Source: Lucinisca nassula (lineage: Eukaryota > Mollusca > Bivalvia > Lucinida > Lucinidae). From it: a stretch of 64,000 bases of DNA. Within the stretch, counting starts at the first letter, position 1; each line of letters opens with the position of its first letter. Made by a program: the position numbers and the translations under genes. The notes under the pieces were generated by a model. It ran no database searches and was not told the DNA's origin. It saw only the letters and a list, made by a program, of their open reading frames with translations. Below are positions 1-11,066 of the stretch, one piece after another. The stretch spans positions 129,639,027 to 129,703,026 of the forward strand of contig OY757013.1 of assembly GCA_963580285.1 (NCBI GenBank), read 5' to 3'.

Positions 1-155
1 AGTACCCACAACCTATGTCTTTGAGCAGAAATAAAAAAATGTATACTTCCTTAAACCACAGTTTTCCCTATATAATGCGTTTTTTTTTTTTTTTTTTTTT
101 TGGTGGGGGGGGGGGGGGGGGGGGGGGGGGGGTATTTCACGGGCTTGTTCATGTG
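1..155 (-). mobile_element. CATYACG hairpin element, subfamily B, partial (cut by window edge)
   Basis: The copy begins inside the right hairpin arm (AGTACCCACAACCTATGT). It continues through the subterminal segment with AAACCACAGTTTT and ends at TTCACGGGCTTGTTCATGTGAT, the subfamily B end in reverse orientation. No coding capacity is present. The usual short C/G-rich spacer has expanded into long T and G homopolymers. Confidence 0.8.
80..132. repeat. Poly-T / poly-G homopolymer tract
   Basis: About 22 T (80-101) are followed by about 28 G (105-132), separated by GGT. The tract sits in the segment of the hairpin element that is normally a short AGTGGGGTTTAGGGGGG run, so it looks like slippage expansion. 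Assembly error in homopolymers is a real alternative. Confidence 0.9.
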
Positions 156-332
156 ATTAAATGTCATATGATAAGCAGAATCTTACATTCGTGCTCATGC
201 ATTAATACGTTTATTTAACTCGTACAGGAAAAGGGATAAAATGCTCGACGACGCCGCGCATTTTTTTTTTTATTTTTTCCTCAAATCGTTTAACGAATTC
301 AATAATGCATGAAACACACATGTATAAGATCC
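156..332. repeat. E2-type palindromic element, degraded hairpin part
   Basis: The segment contains GTCATATGATAAGCAGAATC, then GGAAAAGGGATAAAATGC, and the inverted partner CCTCAAATCGTTTAACGAATTC followed by AATAATGCATGAA. The same parts occur in the same order at 34.49-34.64 kb and 45.42-45.55 kb. It lies between two subfamily B elements. Confidence 0.65.
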
Positions 333-608
333 CATCACGTGAACTGGTCCGTGAAATAAACACCCCCCTAAACCCCACATTATATAGAGAAATCTGGGGT
401 TTAAGGTGGTATACATTATTTTTCTTATTTTTGCTCCAAGACATAGGTTGTGGGTACTCGTTAGAACCGCCTCAATGAGGCGGTTCTAACAGCTACCACA
501 ACCTATGTTTGCAGTATTTATAAGAAAATATCACAGTTTTCATCAGAAAAGTAGCCATTTTGGAGATGTATAAAATGCTTAATGTCGCACGGGTGTGTTA
601 TCGTAATG
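333..608 (+). mobile_element. CATYACG hairpin element, subfamily B, full length
   Basis: The element begins CATCACGTGAACTGGTCC and ends GTGTGTTATCGTAATG. The central hairpin at 441-508 has arms of about 34 bp around CCTCAATGAGG. One arm has drifted (AACAGCTACC instead of AACGAGCACCC). It has no ORF, so it must depend on an unknown transposase. No clear target-site duplication is visible. Confidence 0.85.
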
Positions 609-1255
609 CGGCTCTATGTAAGTGTCATTATACTGTCCTAGCAGCAAGCACAAAGGTACTGATTAGACTGCACGGATACGCAAGCTGATCGACACATGTG
701 TTAATCACAAATGACAAAAGTGTTTGCACATTACGTGACCAATATCAACATTTAACCCATTTAGAACCAATCATCACCTAAGCAACAACCGTTTCAATAA
801 AGAAACAACCGCGAAAACGATATGGCCCATATATGGCTTCTATGTTGTTACTCTGTTGAGCTGAGCTGTCGACCAGATAGGCAACCAAGAAGCTGTTTTT
901 TGTACATGTACCCCTGTACTTTCCCTTGTAATTGACTATTCTTGTGAATGTGAGCAATCCTTTTGCGTCTGCTACCTTTAGTGTAGAAAGGGATCTGACG
1001 TCGTTTTTTGTTTTCTAATATGTATTCATACAATCAGTTTTTGGTCTGGTGGGCAAATGCAAACTTTTTAAAAAACTCTCTTTCCCTTTGTGTCTATTAA
1101 TGCGATTTTGAACAGCTTTGATAATAATGTATTATAGCGAAACAGACAACTACTTTTTTGTTGACTACTGGCTCAGCCACACCCCGGGACTCCTTAGAAG
1201 AGCCATTACAAGTCTACTATATTTCTTATAATTTGTATGACATCTATATTTCAAC
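609..1255. other. No gene recognised
   Basis: This is AT-rich sequence without a supported exon or complete repeat. A short fragment near 668-692 (GACTGCACGGATACGCAAGC) resembles the GATCAGNCTGCGCGGATGCG repeat seen better at 21.6 kb. The small open frame at 848-1033 (-) has no recognisable features. Confidence 0.5.
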
Positions 1256-1847
1256 CATCACGAAAACACAGCTATATAATTTTGACCCCCTTGAACCCCA
1301 CTTTTATATAGTAAAATTGGGGTTTCCGGGTGTATACCTTATTTTTCTTATTTCTGCTCTAAAATATAGAGTGAGGGTACTTGGTAGAACCGCCTCGACA
1401 AGGCGGTTCTAACCAGCGCCCACAATCTATTTTTGAGCAGAAATAAGAAAAATATCACATTTTTTCATCTTAAAATTTTCATTTTTTCGGCGAAAAAGTG
1501 GCAATGTATTTGTATAGACGTGTTTGCGTATTGTTTGTTTGATTTGAGATTTAGCGTCCCTGTCAACACTGTAAAGGTCATTTTGGAGACATTGCTTCCA
1601 ATTTTGTGGGACTTTTACCCGACATTGAGATGAAATGACATCTCAAGCCTTGTCGCCCAATGAAACCAATAGGGTTTATTAGCATCGACGGTCCGCCTCG
1701 CACCGCTTTGCCTGGGCAGGCTTAGATCCTCTAAGCGGTTTACCAGTACTAGTGTGCGGGCCGGATTCAGCTCTGCGTGGAAGCATCATGCAGCCCATAT
1801 ATTTCTTCAAGCCCCTATGGGCGGGGGCCGAACGTGTTTACGTAATG
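1256..1847 (+). mobile_element. CATYACG hairpin element, subfamily A, interrupted by a SINE
   Basis: The left end CATCACGAAAACACAGC is at 1256. The central hairpin with CCGCCTCGACAAGGCGG lies near 1372-1433. The right end is split: ACGTGTTTGCGTA stops at 1530, and ACGTGTTTACGTAATG resumes at 1832 after a SINE. The duplicated 13 bp is the SINE's target-site duplication, so the hairpin element is older than the SINE insertion. Confidence 0.85.
1531..1831 (-). mobile_element. SINE-like retroposon (GACGTTAAAC-tail family), full length with TSD
   Basis: Read on the minus strand it starts GGCCCCCGCCCATAGGGGC and ends in a CAAAC-rich tail (on plus: TTGTTTGTTTGATTTGAGA). It is flanked by 13-bp duplications, ACGTGTTTGCGTA (1518-1530) and ACGTGTTTACGTA (1832-1844), differing at one base. 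It is about 300 bp with no ORF. The duplication and 3' tail support LINE-mediated retroposition. No convincing A or B box is visible at its 5' end, so the promoter type is uncertain. Confidence 0.85.
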
Positions 1848-3030
<1,183 letters not shown>

Positions 3031-3269
3031 AGTCTATATGACGGCATTGTATTTGTCGGTATTCCATTACTGCAGCTTGTGAGTGGTGACTGCTATATGT
3101 TCGAGCCTTCACAAAATGACACCGACTTGGAGAAAGATTGGATTAGTGTACTGCGCTTCGGTCAAAGTCTGCAGGACCGCTTCTGATCTCCCCCCCCCCC
3201 CCACCCCTCCCCGGGCAAATGACTTTTAAACGTCGATGCAACATCATGCTGTTGCATCGACGTTACGTG

Positions 3270-3490
3270 TTTAAATGCTTGGACGGGCCGACTCGCACCC
3301 CTTTCCCTGGGCAGCTGAGACCTTCTAAGCAGTTTAACAGTACTCGTGTGCGGTCGGTTTCAGCTCTGCGTGGAAGCATTGTGCAGCCCAATCTATTTTG
3401 AAAGCGCCGGTGTGCGGTGGCAAAATATACCCCTGTAAACCCCAGTTTTATTACACTTAAAAGTGGCGTTTAAAGGGTATCTGGATCTAC
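3270..3490 (-). mobile_element. SINE-like family fragment followed by hairpin-element fragment
   Basis: The stretch from about 3270 to 3417 contains the 5' half of the GACGTTAAAC-tail SINE in minus orientation (TTCAGCTCTGCGTGGAAGCA, CTTCTAAGCAGTTTAACAGT). It is truncated at both ends. From 3420 to 3484 the segment ACCCCTGTAAACCCCAGTTT plus AAAGTGGCGTTTAAAGGGT is the subterminal part of a CATYACG element with no hairpin left. Confidence 0.7.
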
Positions 3491-3557
3491 ACTGTTTGCA
3501 TTCGTATGTGTGAACAGTATACTCTGTAGAAACTTTAGATTTTTAACAGCTGAGTAA

Positions 3558-3769
3558 AAGCCGCACCCCACCCATTGGGGCTAGAAGAAATAGATGGGTT
3601 GCATGATGATTCCACGCAGAGCTGAAACCGACCGCAAAGGAGTACTGGTAAACCGCTGGGAGGATCTAAGCTTGCCCATTTCATCTTAATGTCGGGTAAA
3701 AGTCCATAAAATTGGAAGCAACGTCTCTAAAATGACCTATTATATGCAGTGTTGACGGGGACGGTAAAC
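3558..3769 (+). mobile_element. SINE-like retroposon (GACGTTAAAC-tail family), internally deleted
   Basis: It starts near CACCCATTGGGGCTAGAAG and proceeds through CAGAGCTGAAACCGACCGC and GGATCTAAGCTTGCCC. It then jumps directly to ATTTCATCTTAATGTCGGGT, losing about 80 bp of the middle. It ends GTGTTGACGGGGACGGTAAA without a tail. Confidence 0.8.
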
Positions 3770-3796
3770 AAATATGGACCTTTTTTCTCAGCATAT

Positions 3797-4123
3797 ACTC
3801 AGACGGGGGCGGCCCCGCCCATAGGGGCTTGAAGAAATATATGGGCTGCATGATGCTTCCAAGCAGAGCTGAATCCGGCCCGCACACTAGTACTGGTAAA
3901 CCACATAGAGGATCTGAGCCTGTCCAGGAACCGCGGTGCGAGGTGGACCGTCCATGCTAATAAACCCTATCGGTTTCAATGGGCGACAGGGCTTGAGATG
4001 TCATTTTCATCTCAATGTCGTGTAAAAGTCCCACAAAATTGGAAGCAACGTCTCCAAAATGACCTTTACAGTGTTGACGGGGACGTCAAACCTCAAATCA
4101 AACAAACAAAACTCAGACGGGGG
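3797..4123 (+). mobile_element. SINE-like retroposon, full length with perfect 13-bp TSD
   Basis: The body runs 3810-4110, from GGCCCCGCCCATAGGGGC to the tail CTCAAATCAAACAAACAAA. It is flanked by the identical duplication ACTCAGACGGGGG at 3797-3809 and 4111-4123. This is the cleanest insertion of the family in the window and fixes both of its ends, giving an element of about 300 bp. It has no ORF. Confidence 0.92.
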
Positions 4124-4529
4124 TTTTATTATGACATGATATTCATTATCCACTAAATATGTGAATTTCAAGGTGAGGCGGCTGCCGTCTTCCAAAGGTT
4201 ACCTGGCTGAAAAGGAGAGTGTGGGGGGTGGGGGGGGGGGTGCGCTACAGCTTGTTTGTAGATATAATTTCTACAAACAAGCTGCATCGCACTTTGTGAC
4301 AAAGCCTGATAAATTTCTCAATCACGACAAAAAAATTACTCCATCACGAACAAAAAAACAACAAAAAAACTAAAAGGGATGAAAAAAAAAAAAAAACATG
4401 CTTCTGCGAATGACAATAAATTATCCACTTTCGGTCGGTTTCTAGGAGCCCACCGCGCGACTTTTGTGCTTCCAATTTTAGACCCAGGTATCTCTTTCTT
4501 GCGGAGAGTGCCCGGCTAGCACACAACAG

Positions 4530-4618
4530 CGGACCAACGTCGGACCGACAGCGATACGACGTATTAAAGTTAGCCCAGCGTTAAGACGTCGTATCGCTGT
4601 CGGCCCGACGTTGGCCCG
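4530..4618. repeat. Inverted repeat (GGACCAACGTCGGACCGACA type)
   Basis: Arms of about 33 bp (4530-4562 and 4584-4617) pair with few mismatches around a ~21-nt spacer. A further piece (CGGGCCGACGTCGGGCCGAC) lies at 4807-4827, beyond the microsatellites, so the microsatellites may have grown inside one palindromic element. Confidence 0.8.
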
Positions 4619-4699
4619 GTTGAGCGGATGGTGCAAATTCGATCGCTTGGATTAGTATCTTTTTATTGCACTTTATTTACGTCAGAGTGCAGTCAAATG

Positions 4700-4921
<222 letters not shown>

Positions 4922-6058
4922 ATGATTGAGCAGTAGTGACAACTAAAATAAAGCATCGTTGAGCAAACGTGATGGAAATGTTTCGAGGTGGATGGGACTA
5001 GTTCAAACTGAGGCTGCGCGTGAAATGGCAATTAACAGGGTAAGGTGCTCATTCTGTCTACATTGTTAGTCTATATTGTTTGTTGACCTTGATTATTAGA
5101 TGAGTATTATAAGGTAGTATTGTTTTTTCGTATATGACGTCAGTACAAATGTATACGTCACATGTTTTTGTTGTTGTTGTTGGCAATATCTATTATGGCA
5201 TGGAAGACGCGAATATTGGCAGGCTCTTCGAGGCTATTTTTGACACAAATGGAAAAATAAATTAAACATCGTGTGTGTATGGGAGTTCAGATTTGCCGTT
5301 GAAACCTGATGAACTGCAGGCGGGGTAAACAAATCAGTAGCTGGGGAAATACTTCAGGGTTAGTCCTTTCGTCTCATTATTTTCCTGTGTTTACAGCCAT
5401 GTTTGATGGCTTTGTTCCTGTTCAACGACCGGAAGTTGTTCAGTTTTTTTTGGAATAAAAAAATGGTCAGACATAGCTTTTCCTGAAATTTAACTGAGTT
5501 GCAGATTATTCAATTTCCGATTTAATGATTACGGTGAAAAATTTCCAGTTTATCGCTAAATATATAAATTTTTGTCTTTTTTGAACCCACTGAAACGACC
5601 CAGATTTTTCTCAAGTTTACCGCATTTTTATACACACTTTTTGCTGAGAATCGTGTTTGTTTTGTATTTCATGGGAAAGAAATGCTCACAAAGTTTCATA
5701 TCTGTCTATTTTTCAAAGGTGAATTTTATCAATCAGGCTGTGTCAAAAGCATGAAATTCAGACTCAACAGGCATTTTCATCTTTGAATAATAGTCCCATC
5801 GAATTTTGGCACGCGAAAAATGTTTTTAAATCTACCTACGCCGGCCTCTGAGATTCGCTACTGTTAGGAAGTGTAGACTTCAATATTAAAAGTGCTAACT
5901 TGAGGTCTGATAGCATGTTCCGAGCATACGTCGTTATTTTGTTTCACAGTACACTTATTTTCGAGATATGGCATGGTTTATGTAGCGAAGTATTTGTGCC
6001 TCTATAATAACTTAAATCATATGAACTATCATTGTCATCCTTCACTGTTTTCTAATTT
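4922..6058. other. No gene recognised
   Basis: AT-rich sequence with a short GTT trinucleotide run near 5169-5181. The open frame 5572-5754 (+) shows no family signature. Nothing else is recognised. Confidence 0.4.
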
Positions 6059-6354
6059 GAGTCAGCGCATGACAAATAAAAATCAAAAATGAGTTCCTTT
6101 AAGAGCAATGAAAACATTCACAAGAAAGAAGATGGGTCATACTACGTAAAACCTACAATTGATGCGCGCCCATCGAAGACACAGATCAGCCTGCACATCC
6201 ATATTGTCTAACCAGAGCCTTTTCTTGCTGCATGAAGTAGCATTGGGCCCTTAGCTATCCCTAGGGCGCACAGCACTCTGATCAGCCTGCGCGGCTGATC
6301 TGAGTCTTCGTTTGGCGCACATGTCTTTTTGTAGGTTTTGTCATGCGCTGGCTC
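6059..6354. mobile_element. MITE-like element with GAGTCAGCGCATGACAAA ends
   Basis: Terminal inverted repeats GAGTCAGCGCATGACAAA (6059) and TTTTGTCATGCGCTGGCTC (ending 6354) bound ~296 bp. Inside is a CTGATCAGCCTGCGCGGCTG core and an internal inverted pair (CAGATCAGCCTGCACATCC). Related cores appear at 21.6 kb, 29.75 kb and 37.85 kb. There is no ORF. The superfamily is unassigned because the target-site duplication is unclear. Confidence 0.7.
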
Positions 6355-6454
6355 ATTTTTCCTGTCAGAGGTAATGACAATGTTTCGTTTCTTCTGTTGT
6401 TTTATGTTTTATGTAGTACTTACAGCTGGTTGATTGTTTTCGTCTAGGTGCATT

Positions 6455-6603
6455 CCCAGCAGGCACATGACGTATTTGTGACGTCACATCGACGTCGGTT
6501 CAACGTCATGACGATTATGCAACGTCACATCAACGTCGGTGCAACGTCGTGACGTTGCACCGACGTTGATTTGACGTTGCCCCAGCGACGTGTGCCTGCT
6601 GGG
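6455..6603. mobile_element. Palindromic MITE with CCCAGCAGGCACA ends
   Basis: The 13-bp ends CCCAGCAGGCACA (6455-6467) and TGTGCCTGCTGGG (6591-6603) are perfect inverted repeats. The interior is a run of CAACGTCAYATCAACGTCGG-type motifs and their inverse, so almost all of the 149 bp can fold back. No coding capacity is present. Confidence 0.85.
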
Positions 6604-6902
6604 TTATCACTTCTCACCATGGATGTTCACTATACTCTGTCTCGAATTTAGGCAGTGATGGCAAATATCATGCAACTATCAGAGAAAATTGAAAAGTGCA
6701 ACGGAGACTGATTAATGTTAACATTACGAAAACGCATTGATTTTCTTGTCCGTGGTACGATCATATTGCTTCGGTGTCTCTAAAGAGAACAAAATGCACT
6801 CTCTAGATAGCTGCGCTGTCTGAAATACGACATTACAGCTAAATGTCAGCTTCAGAATCTATTTTAACGCTAGACAACACTGTATTGCGGATAGGTTTTG
6901 GA

Positions 6903-6982
6903 AATAAGTACCCACATTCTAGTTTTTTTAACAGTTATATACCCCTGTGAACAACAGTTTTACTATATGAAAGTGGAGTTTA
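6903..6982 (-). mobile_element. CATYACG hairpin element fragment
   Basis: The segment AGTACCCACATTCTAG, then TACCCCTGTGAACAACAGTT and AAAGTGGAGTTT, is the outer half of a subfamily A/B element. It is cut at the hairpin side and abuts a Penelope-like fragment directly. Confidence 0.7.
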
Positions 6983-7605
6983 CCATGGTAGTCAACCCAA
7001 TCACGGTTGACAACTTTGCTTCTCTTTAATTGCACGCCAGTGGGTCAAGCCTCAGATTCTATGACGGCTCCAGCGTTAAGGCTTACTGAGAAATAGAGAG
7101 TACCTAATTTTATGTAATGTTGGTTGGTGTCTGTTGCTCTGTCTCTGGCCGGGCCCATCGGAGGCTTACTGTTGGTCTTCTTTTATTCAGCATTTCAGTG
7201 GTTTCTTGCTGTCGAGTGCTTACCGTTGTTTCATTTCTGTGGTTGTTTGATTATTTGTGTTCACGGAGATGTTACACTGATGAGTTAGGAGACCTTCATG
7301 CGGACTGAACAAATATTGGTTTTAATCGCGACGGAAATAAGGGCGAGGATTATGGCCATGTAAAATCGATTTAAGCCCCAAGTGGAATTCGTTTCACCGA
7401 CTGTTCCAAGGCGGTTCTTCTGTCGCGGTTTATTTTTTATGGTTTGTCTTTGATTGTGTGTATCGCTTATATAACTTTTTTTGGATAGCCATTTGGCCAT
7501 TTTGTGGTAATGTAACTGTCCTTTTTGCTTTGCGCAATTGATGTTTCCATAAGGGTCTAGTTGTTTCATGTTTGAGTTGCTTTCCCTTTGAAATCGATTC
7601 CACTT
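6983..7605 (+). mobile_element. 5'-truncated Penelope-like element: RT C-terminus remnant plus 3' UTR
   Basis: The first ~100 bp match the last codons of the reverse transcriptase pseudogene near 56.65 kb (ATGGTAGTYAACCCAATCAC, CATTGCACGCC region) and read V-V-N-P-I-T-V-D-N-F-A-S-L before a stop. The rest is the 3' UTR (GGTTGGTGTCTGTTGCTCTG, CAAGGCGGTTCTTCTGTCGC, and a degenerate ATCGATTCC...ACTTCT 3' end). The remainder of the element is absent, as expected for incomplete reverse transcription. Confidence 0.8.
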
Positions 7606-7609
7606 CTTC

Positions 7610-7649
7610 TTTAAGGGGGTCAAAATTATATAGACACGTTTTTGTGATG
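7610..7649 (-). mobile_element. CATYACG subfamily A terminal fragment
   Basis: GGGGGTCAAAATTATATAGA followed by CACGTTTTTGTGATG is an isolated right end of an A element, directly abutting a Penelope-like 3' end. The same junction type occurs at 15.33 kb. Confidence 0.7.
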
Positions 7650-7710
7650 ATTATCCATACATTTATTTCTAAAAAGACTCAAAAGCGAGTTCGAATACGC
7701 TATTATAATT

Positions 7711-7961
7711 AACGCACGTTAACAAGTCCGTTTAATGAACACCGCTCTACACCCAACTTTACAAAGTTTACAGGTGTATATATATTTTTTTTTCGTATTT
7801 CTAGCCCAAAAGATCGGTTGTGGGTACCCGTTCGAACCGCCTCAATGAGGCGGTTCTAACGAGCACCCACAACCTATGCCTGGAGTATAAATGTGAAAAA
7901 AATATCACAAATTTTCATCACAAAAGTCACTAATTTGAAGATATGAAATTATGCACTATGG
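7711..7961 (+). mobile_element. CATYACG hairpin element, subfamily B, diverged
   Basis: It starts near GTTAACAAGTCCGTTTAATG and carries a central hairpin at about 7811-7878 (GAACCGCCTCAATGAGGCGG). It ends within AAATTATGCACTATG, lacking the last ~25 bp of the usual right end. Confidence 0.8.
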
Positions 7962-8017
7962 TTTCACTATATGAAATATAGAGAAAATTTCCTTTTTTAG
8001 GAAAATTAAAAACGAAA

Positions 8018-8101
8018 TTTCATCGATTGTGTTAAAAACATCAGAATATTTACGAGTGCTAAGCACGAGTGAATTTTCTGATGTTTTCGACACACAAGAT
8101 G
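8018..8101. repeat. Long inverted repeat
   Basis: ATCGATTGTGTTAAAAACAT...TTACGAGTGCT pairs with AAGCACGAGTGAA...GTTTTCGACACACAAGAT. The arms are about 40 bp with a few mismatches and almost no loop. No relation to a listed element family is visible. Confidence 0.8.
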
Positions 8102-8224
8102 ATTTTTTTTTATATTTATCGAACAAAAGAAAAGAAAATTATTTTATACGCGACAAAAAGTAGACCGGGCTGCAATTGTGAAAATAACATGGTCATGTTA
8201 TTTCGAGTTTATGTTTAAATCGAT

Positions 8225-8329
8225 AATACGTTGCTACAATCCTCGCCCTTGATTTTGTGATAGTTGGGACAAATAACTTGTTCAGGCCGCGTTACGTATT
8301 TCTAACTCGTCGGTGCAATATCTCCGAGA
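8225..8329 (-). mobile_element. Penelope-like 3' UTR internal fragment
   Basis: The sequence AATCCTCGCCCTTGATTTTG, AACTTGTTCAGGCCGCGTTA and GAGAACACAAAG parallels 8650-8755 of the neighbouring copy. It forms a head-to-tail pair with the next feature. Confidence 0.75.
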
Positions 8330-8992
8330 ACACAAAGTAGAAGTAAAACAACGATCAGGAATCGATACAATTAACTTACTCCACCCATCAAAGACACCAA
8401 AGGGAAAGAAACACAAACATGAAGCGACCAGACCATATTGGAAACCTAAACAAAGGAAGGCCATAAGGACAGTCACTTTCCCACAAAATGGCCATATGGC
8501 CATCCAAAATAAAAAGACACAAGTGAGACACACAGTAAGTAACAAACAACAACCTAAATAAACCGCCACAGAAGAACCGCCTTGGAACGGTCAGTGGAAA
8601 GATTTCCACTTGGGGGGGGGGGGGTGGTTAAATCGATTTTACGTGGCCACAATCCTCGCCCTTACTTCTGTCGCAATTTAGACAAATAATTTGTTCAGTC
8701 CGCATGAAGGCCTTCTAACTCATCAGTGCAACATCTCCAAGAACACAAATAATCAAAGAACCACAGAGGTGAGACAACGGTGAGGACTCGACAGCAAGAA
8801 ACCACTGAAATGCTGGAGCAAAAGAAAACCAACAGTTAGACTCCGATGGGCAAACAAAACTGAAACGAATACAGAGCTTAAAAAGGCTGAGGACCCGATG
8901 GCATGCAATAACTGAAATGCGTTTGAAAAGGAAAACCAAATGCTGGAAATCGGTGGGCCCGACCATTGACAGAACATCAGGTACCAACTAAC
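8330..8992 (-). mobile_element. 5'-truncated Penelope-like element (3' UTR)
   Basis: On the minus strand the copy runs from the GGGCCCACCGATTTCC region through the ACTGAACAAATTATTTGTC block and a C-rich tract (plus-strand G-run 8612-8624). It ends TTAATTGTATCGATTCCTGA then TCGTTGTTTTACTTCTA. It lacks RT sequence. Open frames on both strands here are UTR artefacts. Confidence 0.8.
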
Positions 8993-9271
8993 CATCTCGA
9001 GAACACACCTTTATAATTTTGACCCCCTCAAACCCCAGTTTTATATTGTAGAAGTGGAGTTCAAGAGGGTATACATTATTTTTCTTATTTCTGCTCAAAA
9101 ACATAGGCTGTGGGTACTCGATAGAACCGCCTCGTTGAGGCGGTTCTATCGAGTCCCCGCAATCTATGTTTTGAGCAGCAATAAGAAAAATATCACAATG
9201 TTTCATCTTAAAATTTCTAATTTTTGGCCAAAAAAATGGCAATGTATTTGTATAGGCGGGCTTTCGTAATG
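8993..9271 (+). mobile_element. CATYACG hairpin element, subfamily A, full length
   Basis: It begins CATCTCGAGAACACACC and ends GCGGGCTTTCGTAATG. The central hairpin (about 9103-9170) is near-perfect, including the co-occurring change CTCGATAGAACC on the left and GGTTCTATCGAG on the right. Both arms therefore changed together. Confidence 0.88.
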
Positions 9272-9302
9272 ATTACTTAAATATCAACCATGTTTGTGTT
9301 TC

Positions 9303-9590
9303 CATAACGAAAGCACATCCGTGCGAAATAGCGCATTCTTTCATAGCTCAAAAATGGTGAAATTTTTTCATGAAAAATTGTGATATTTTTCTTATTTTTA
9401 CTCCAAACATAGGTTGTGGGTGCTCGTTAGAACCGCCTCATTGATCATTGAGGCGGTTCTAACGAGTACCCACAATCTATGTCTTGGAGCGGAAATAAGA
9501 AAAATAATATATACCCCCATAAACCACAGATTTCTCGATATAAAGTGGTGTTGGCGGGGGTCTTCATTTCACGGACTTGTTCCCCTGATG
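9303..9590 (-). mobile_element. CATYACG hairpin element, subfamily B, enlarged loop
   Basis: The ends are CATAACGAAAGCACATCC and CACGGACTTGTTCCCCTGATG. The apex reads GCCTCATTGATCATTGAGGC instead of the usual CCTCAATGAGG, so the loop region carries a small extra palindrome. There is no ORF. Confidence 0.87.
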
Positions 9591-9925
9591 CAACGGTACA
9601 TGCAGTCCATCGTATAACATTTATTTTGTTCCAACTATTTTTTATATCGGAGAATAATTGTTTCATGTAGCAAACTCTGACGTCAGCAATGCAGATAAGT
9701 TCACAGCCGGTCATAAGATCCAGCATGTCATCTCATCACTGAAAGCATACATGTAACTGTTATGTGCCTTCTATAATAGTACACTAAACACACATTTTGG
9801 AACATGCAGCACGTGTTTTCGGACAACGTACTCATATCTGACTTCAATAACCTCTCTCTGTAGCTTTTTACCGGGCCCTTCCAAATATAGTCGCCGTGGA
9901 GTTGGGTCATCATAGTGCAGGTTAT

Positions 9926-10064
9926 AATTATAGGTTATTGACTTTATATTGTGAAATATTCGGCACGAGTTCATATGGCGAAGGACGCACGAGCTTGCGA
10001 GTGCGTCTTCGCCATATGAACGAGTGCCGAATATTTCATAATTTAAAGTCAATAACCTTTTTAT
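9926..10064. repeat. Long inverted repeat, arms about 65 bp
   Basis: TTATAGGTTATTGACTTTAT through GTTCATATGGCGAAGGACGC pairs with GTGCGTCTTCGCCATATGAA through TTTAAAGTCAATAACC, with an apex of CGAGCTTGCGAG. A single related arm (GTCCTTCGCCATATGAACTC) occurs at 14347-14366. It could be a MITE of its own; the ends are undefined. Confidence 0.85.
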
Positions 10065-11066
10065 TATATACCCAAAATTTCAAATGTCAGCTAGAATTCA
10101 GGATTGCCTGGTATGAATTTCTGAACGTAAAATCAGATTATAAATCTTTAAGTGGTTTGAAATGGAAAATAATGAAGGTCGTTAATTGTCTTCCTACACG
10201 TTGAAAAACCACGCCCAACGGCGCCAAAGTGAAGACGACGTTAACGTTGGTGGTTGTGACGTCATTAAAAACATTGACGTTTCCTAACACAGGGCGCCAT
10301 TTTTTCCAAAGCGTCGGTTATATTTCTTTCAAAATACTCCTGATTTCTTAGAAGAAAGTATTGAAAATCTAAACAGATTGCAGGTAAGTCATATTTGACA
10401 GCATAAAATGCGGTTTATGCACTTTGTCAGAACCTATATTCGTTTTGTTTTACGTTCTTTCAGTCGATACGCACGACAAGATGGCTGCCGAATTTTAGTA
10501 TCGAAATGGACAAATTTGAAAGTAGTTCTATTGTGAACGTGACTGCTTATCTACGGGCAATATGAACTTGACTACGGGCAATATGGAAAAATATTGACCG
10601 GTAACTTCTATAGAAAGTAAACGGGACATTTTCTGGGTATATAATAATTTCTGGTCCATCGAGACCATTTGGTTAATTAAGAATCATTTTAAAAATAGAG
10701 TTCTGCTTAAACCGGTGCTAGAGGCCGTGGACGGTGTTGCACATTTCAGTACTGGTCATGAACAGACTCAGTAAAACCGAGTCTGCTATTTTCGTTTATT
10801 TGGTGTATTCTTTGCTTCCAAAAGGTCTAACTATTCAGAACGTATTGTTCTGTTTTCAGCAAAAATACAAAATCGCTTTACTTCAAGCGAACAGTGAAGA
10901 TCAAATCCAACGCCAAAGAGCAGCGGCGCCGAAGAACGCGGCGTCTGATCTGGGTCAAACCAGTTTTTCAGTGTACCGAAAATTCGACGCTAGATATATA
11001 TGGGTAAATACAAAGCAGACCACTTCATTTCATTTGCACCCGCTATTTCATTAATTGAAAAAAAAT
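10065..11066. other. No gene recognised; one dispersed repeat fragment
   Basis: Between about 10690 and 10850 the sequence (ACCGGTGCTAGAGGCCGTGG, ACAGACTCAGTAAAACCGAG, TTTGCTTCCAAAAGG) has a diverged counterpart at 26.66-26.82 kb and, in part, at 39.85 kb. The rest, including the frame 10734-11054 (+), shows no protein family. Confidence 0.45.

Noticed and set aside
1531..1831. Short plus-strand frames ending FYPTLR as a conserved peptide
   Set aside because: The same C-terminal peptide appears wherever the SINE tail half is translated.
8282..8609. Frames on both strands rich in Cys/Phe or Lys
   Set aside because: They translate the Penelope-like 3' UTR, which recurs at many sites with different frames open.
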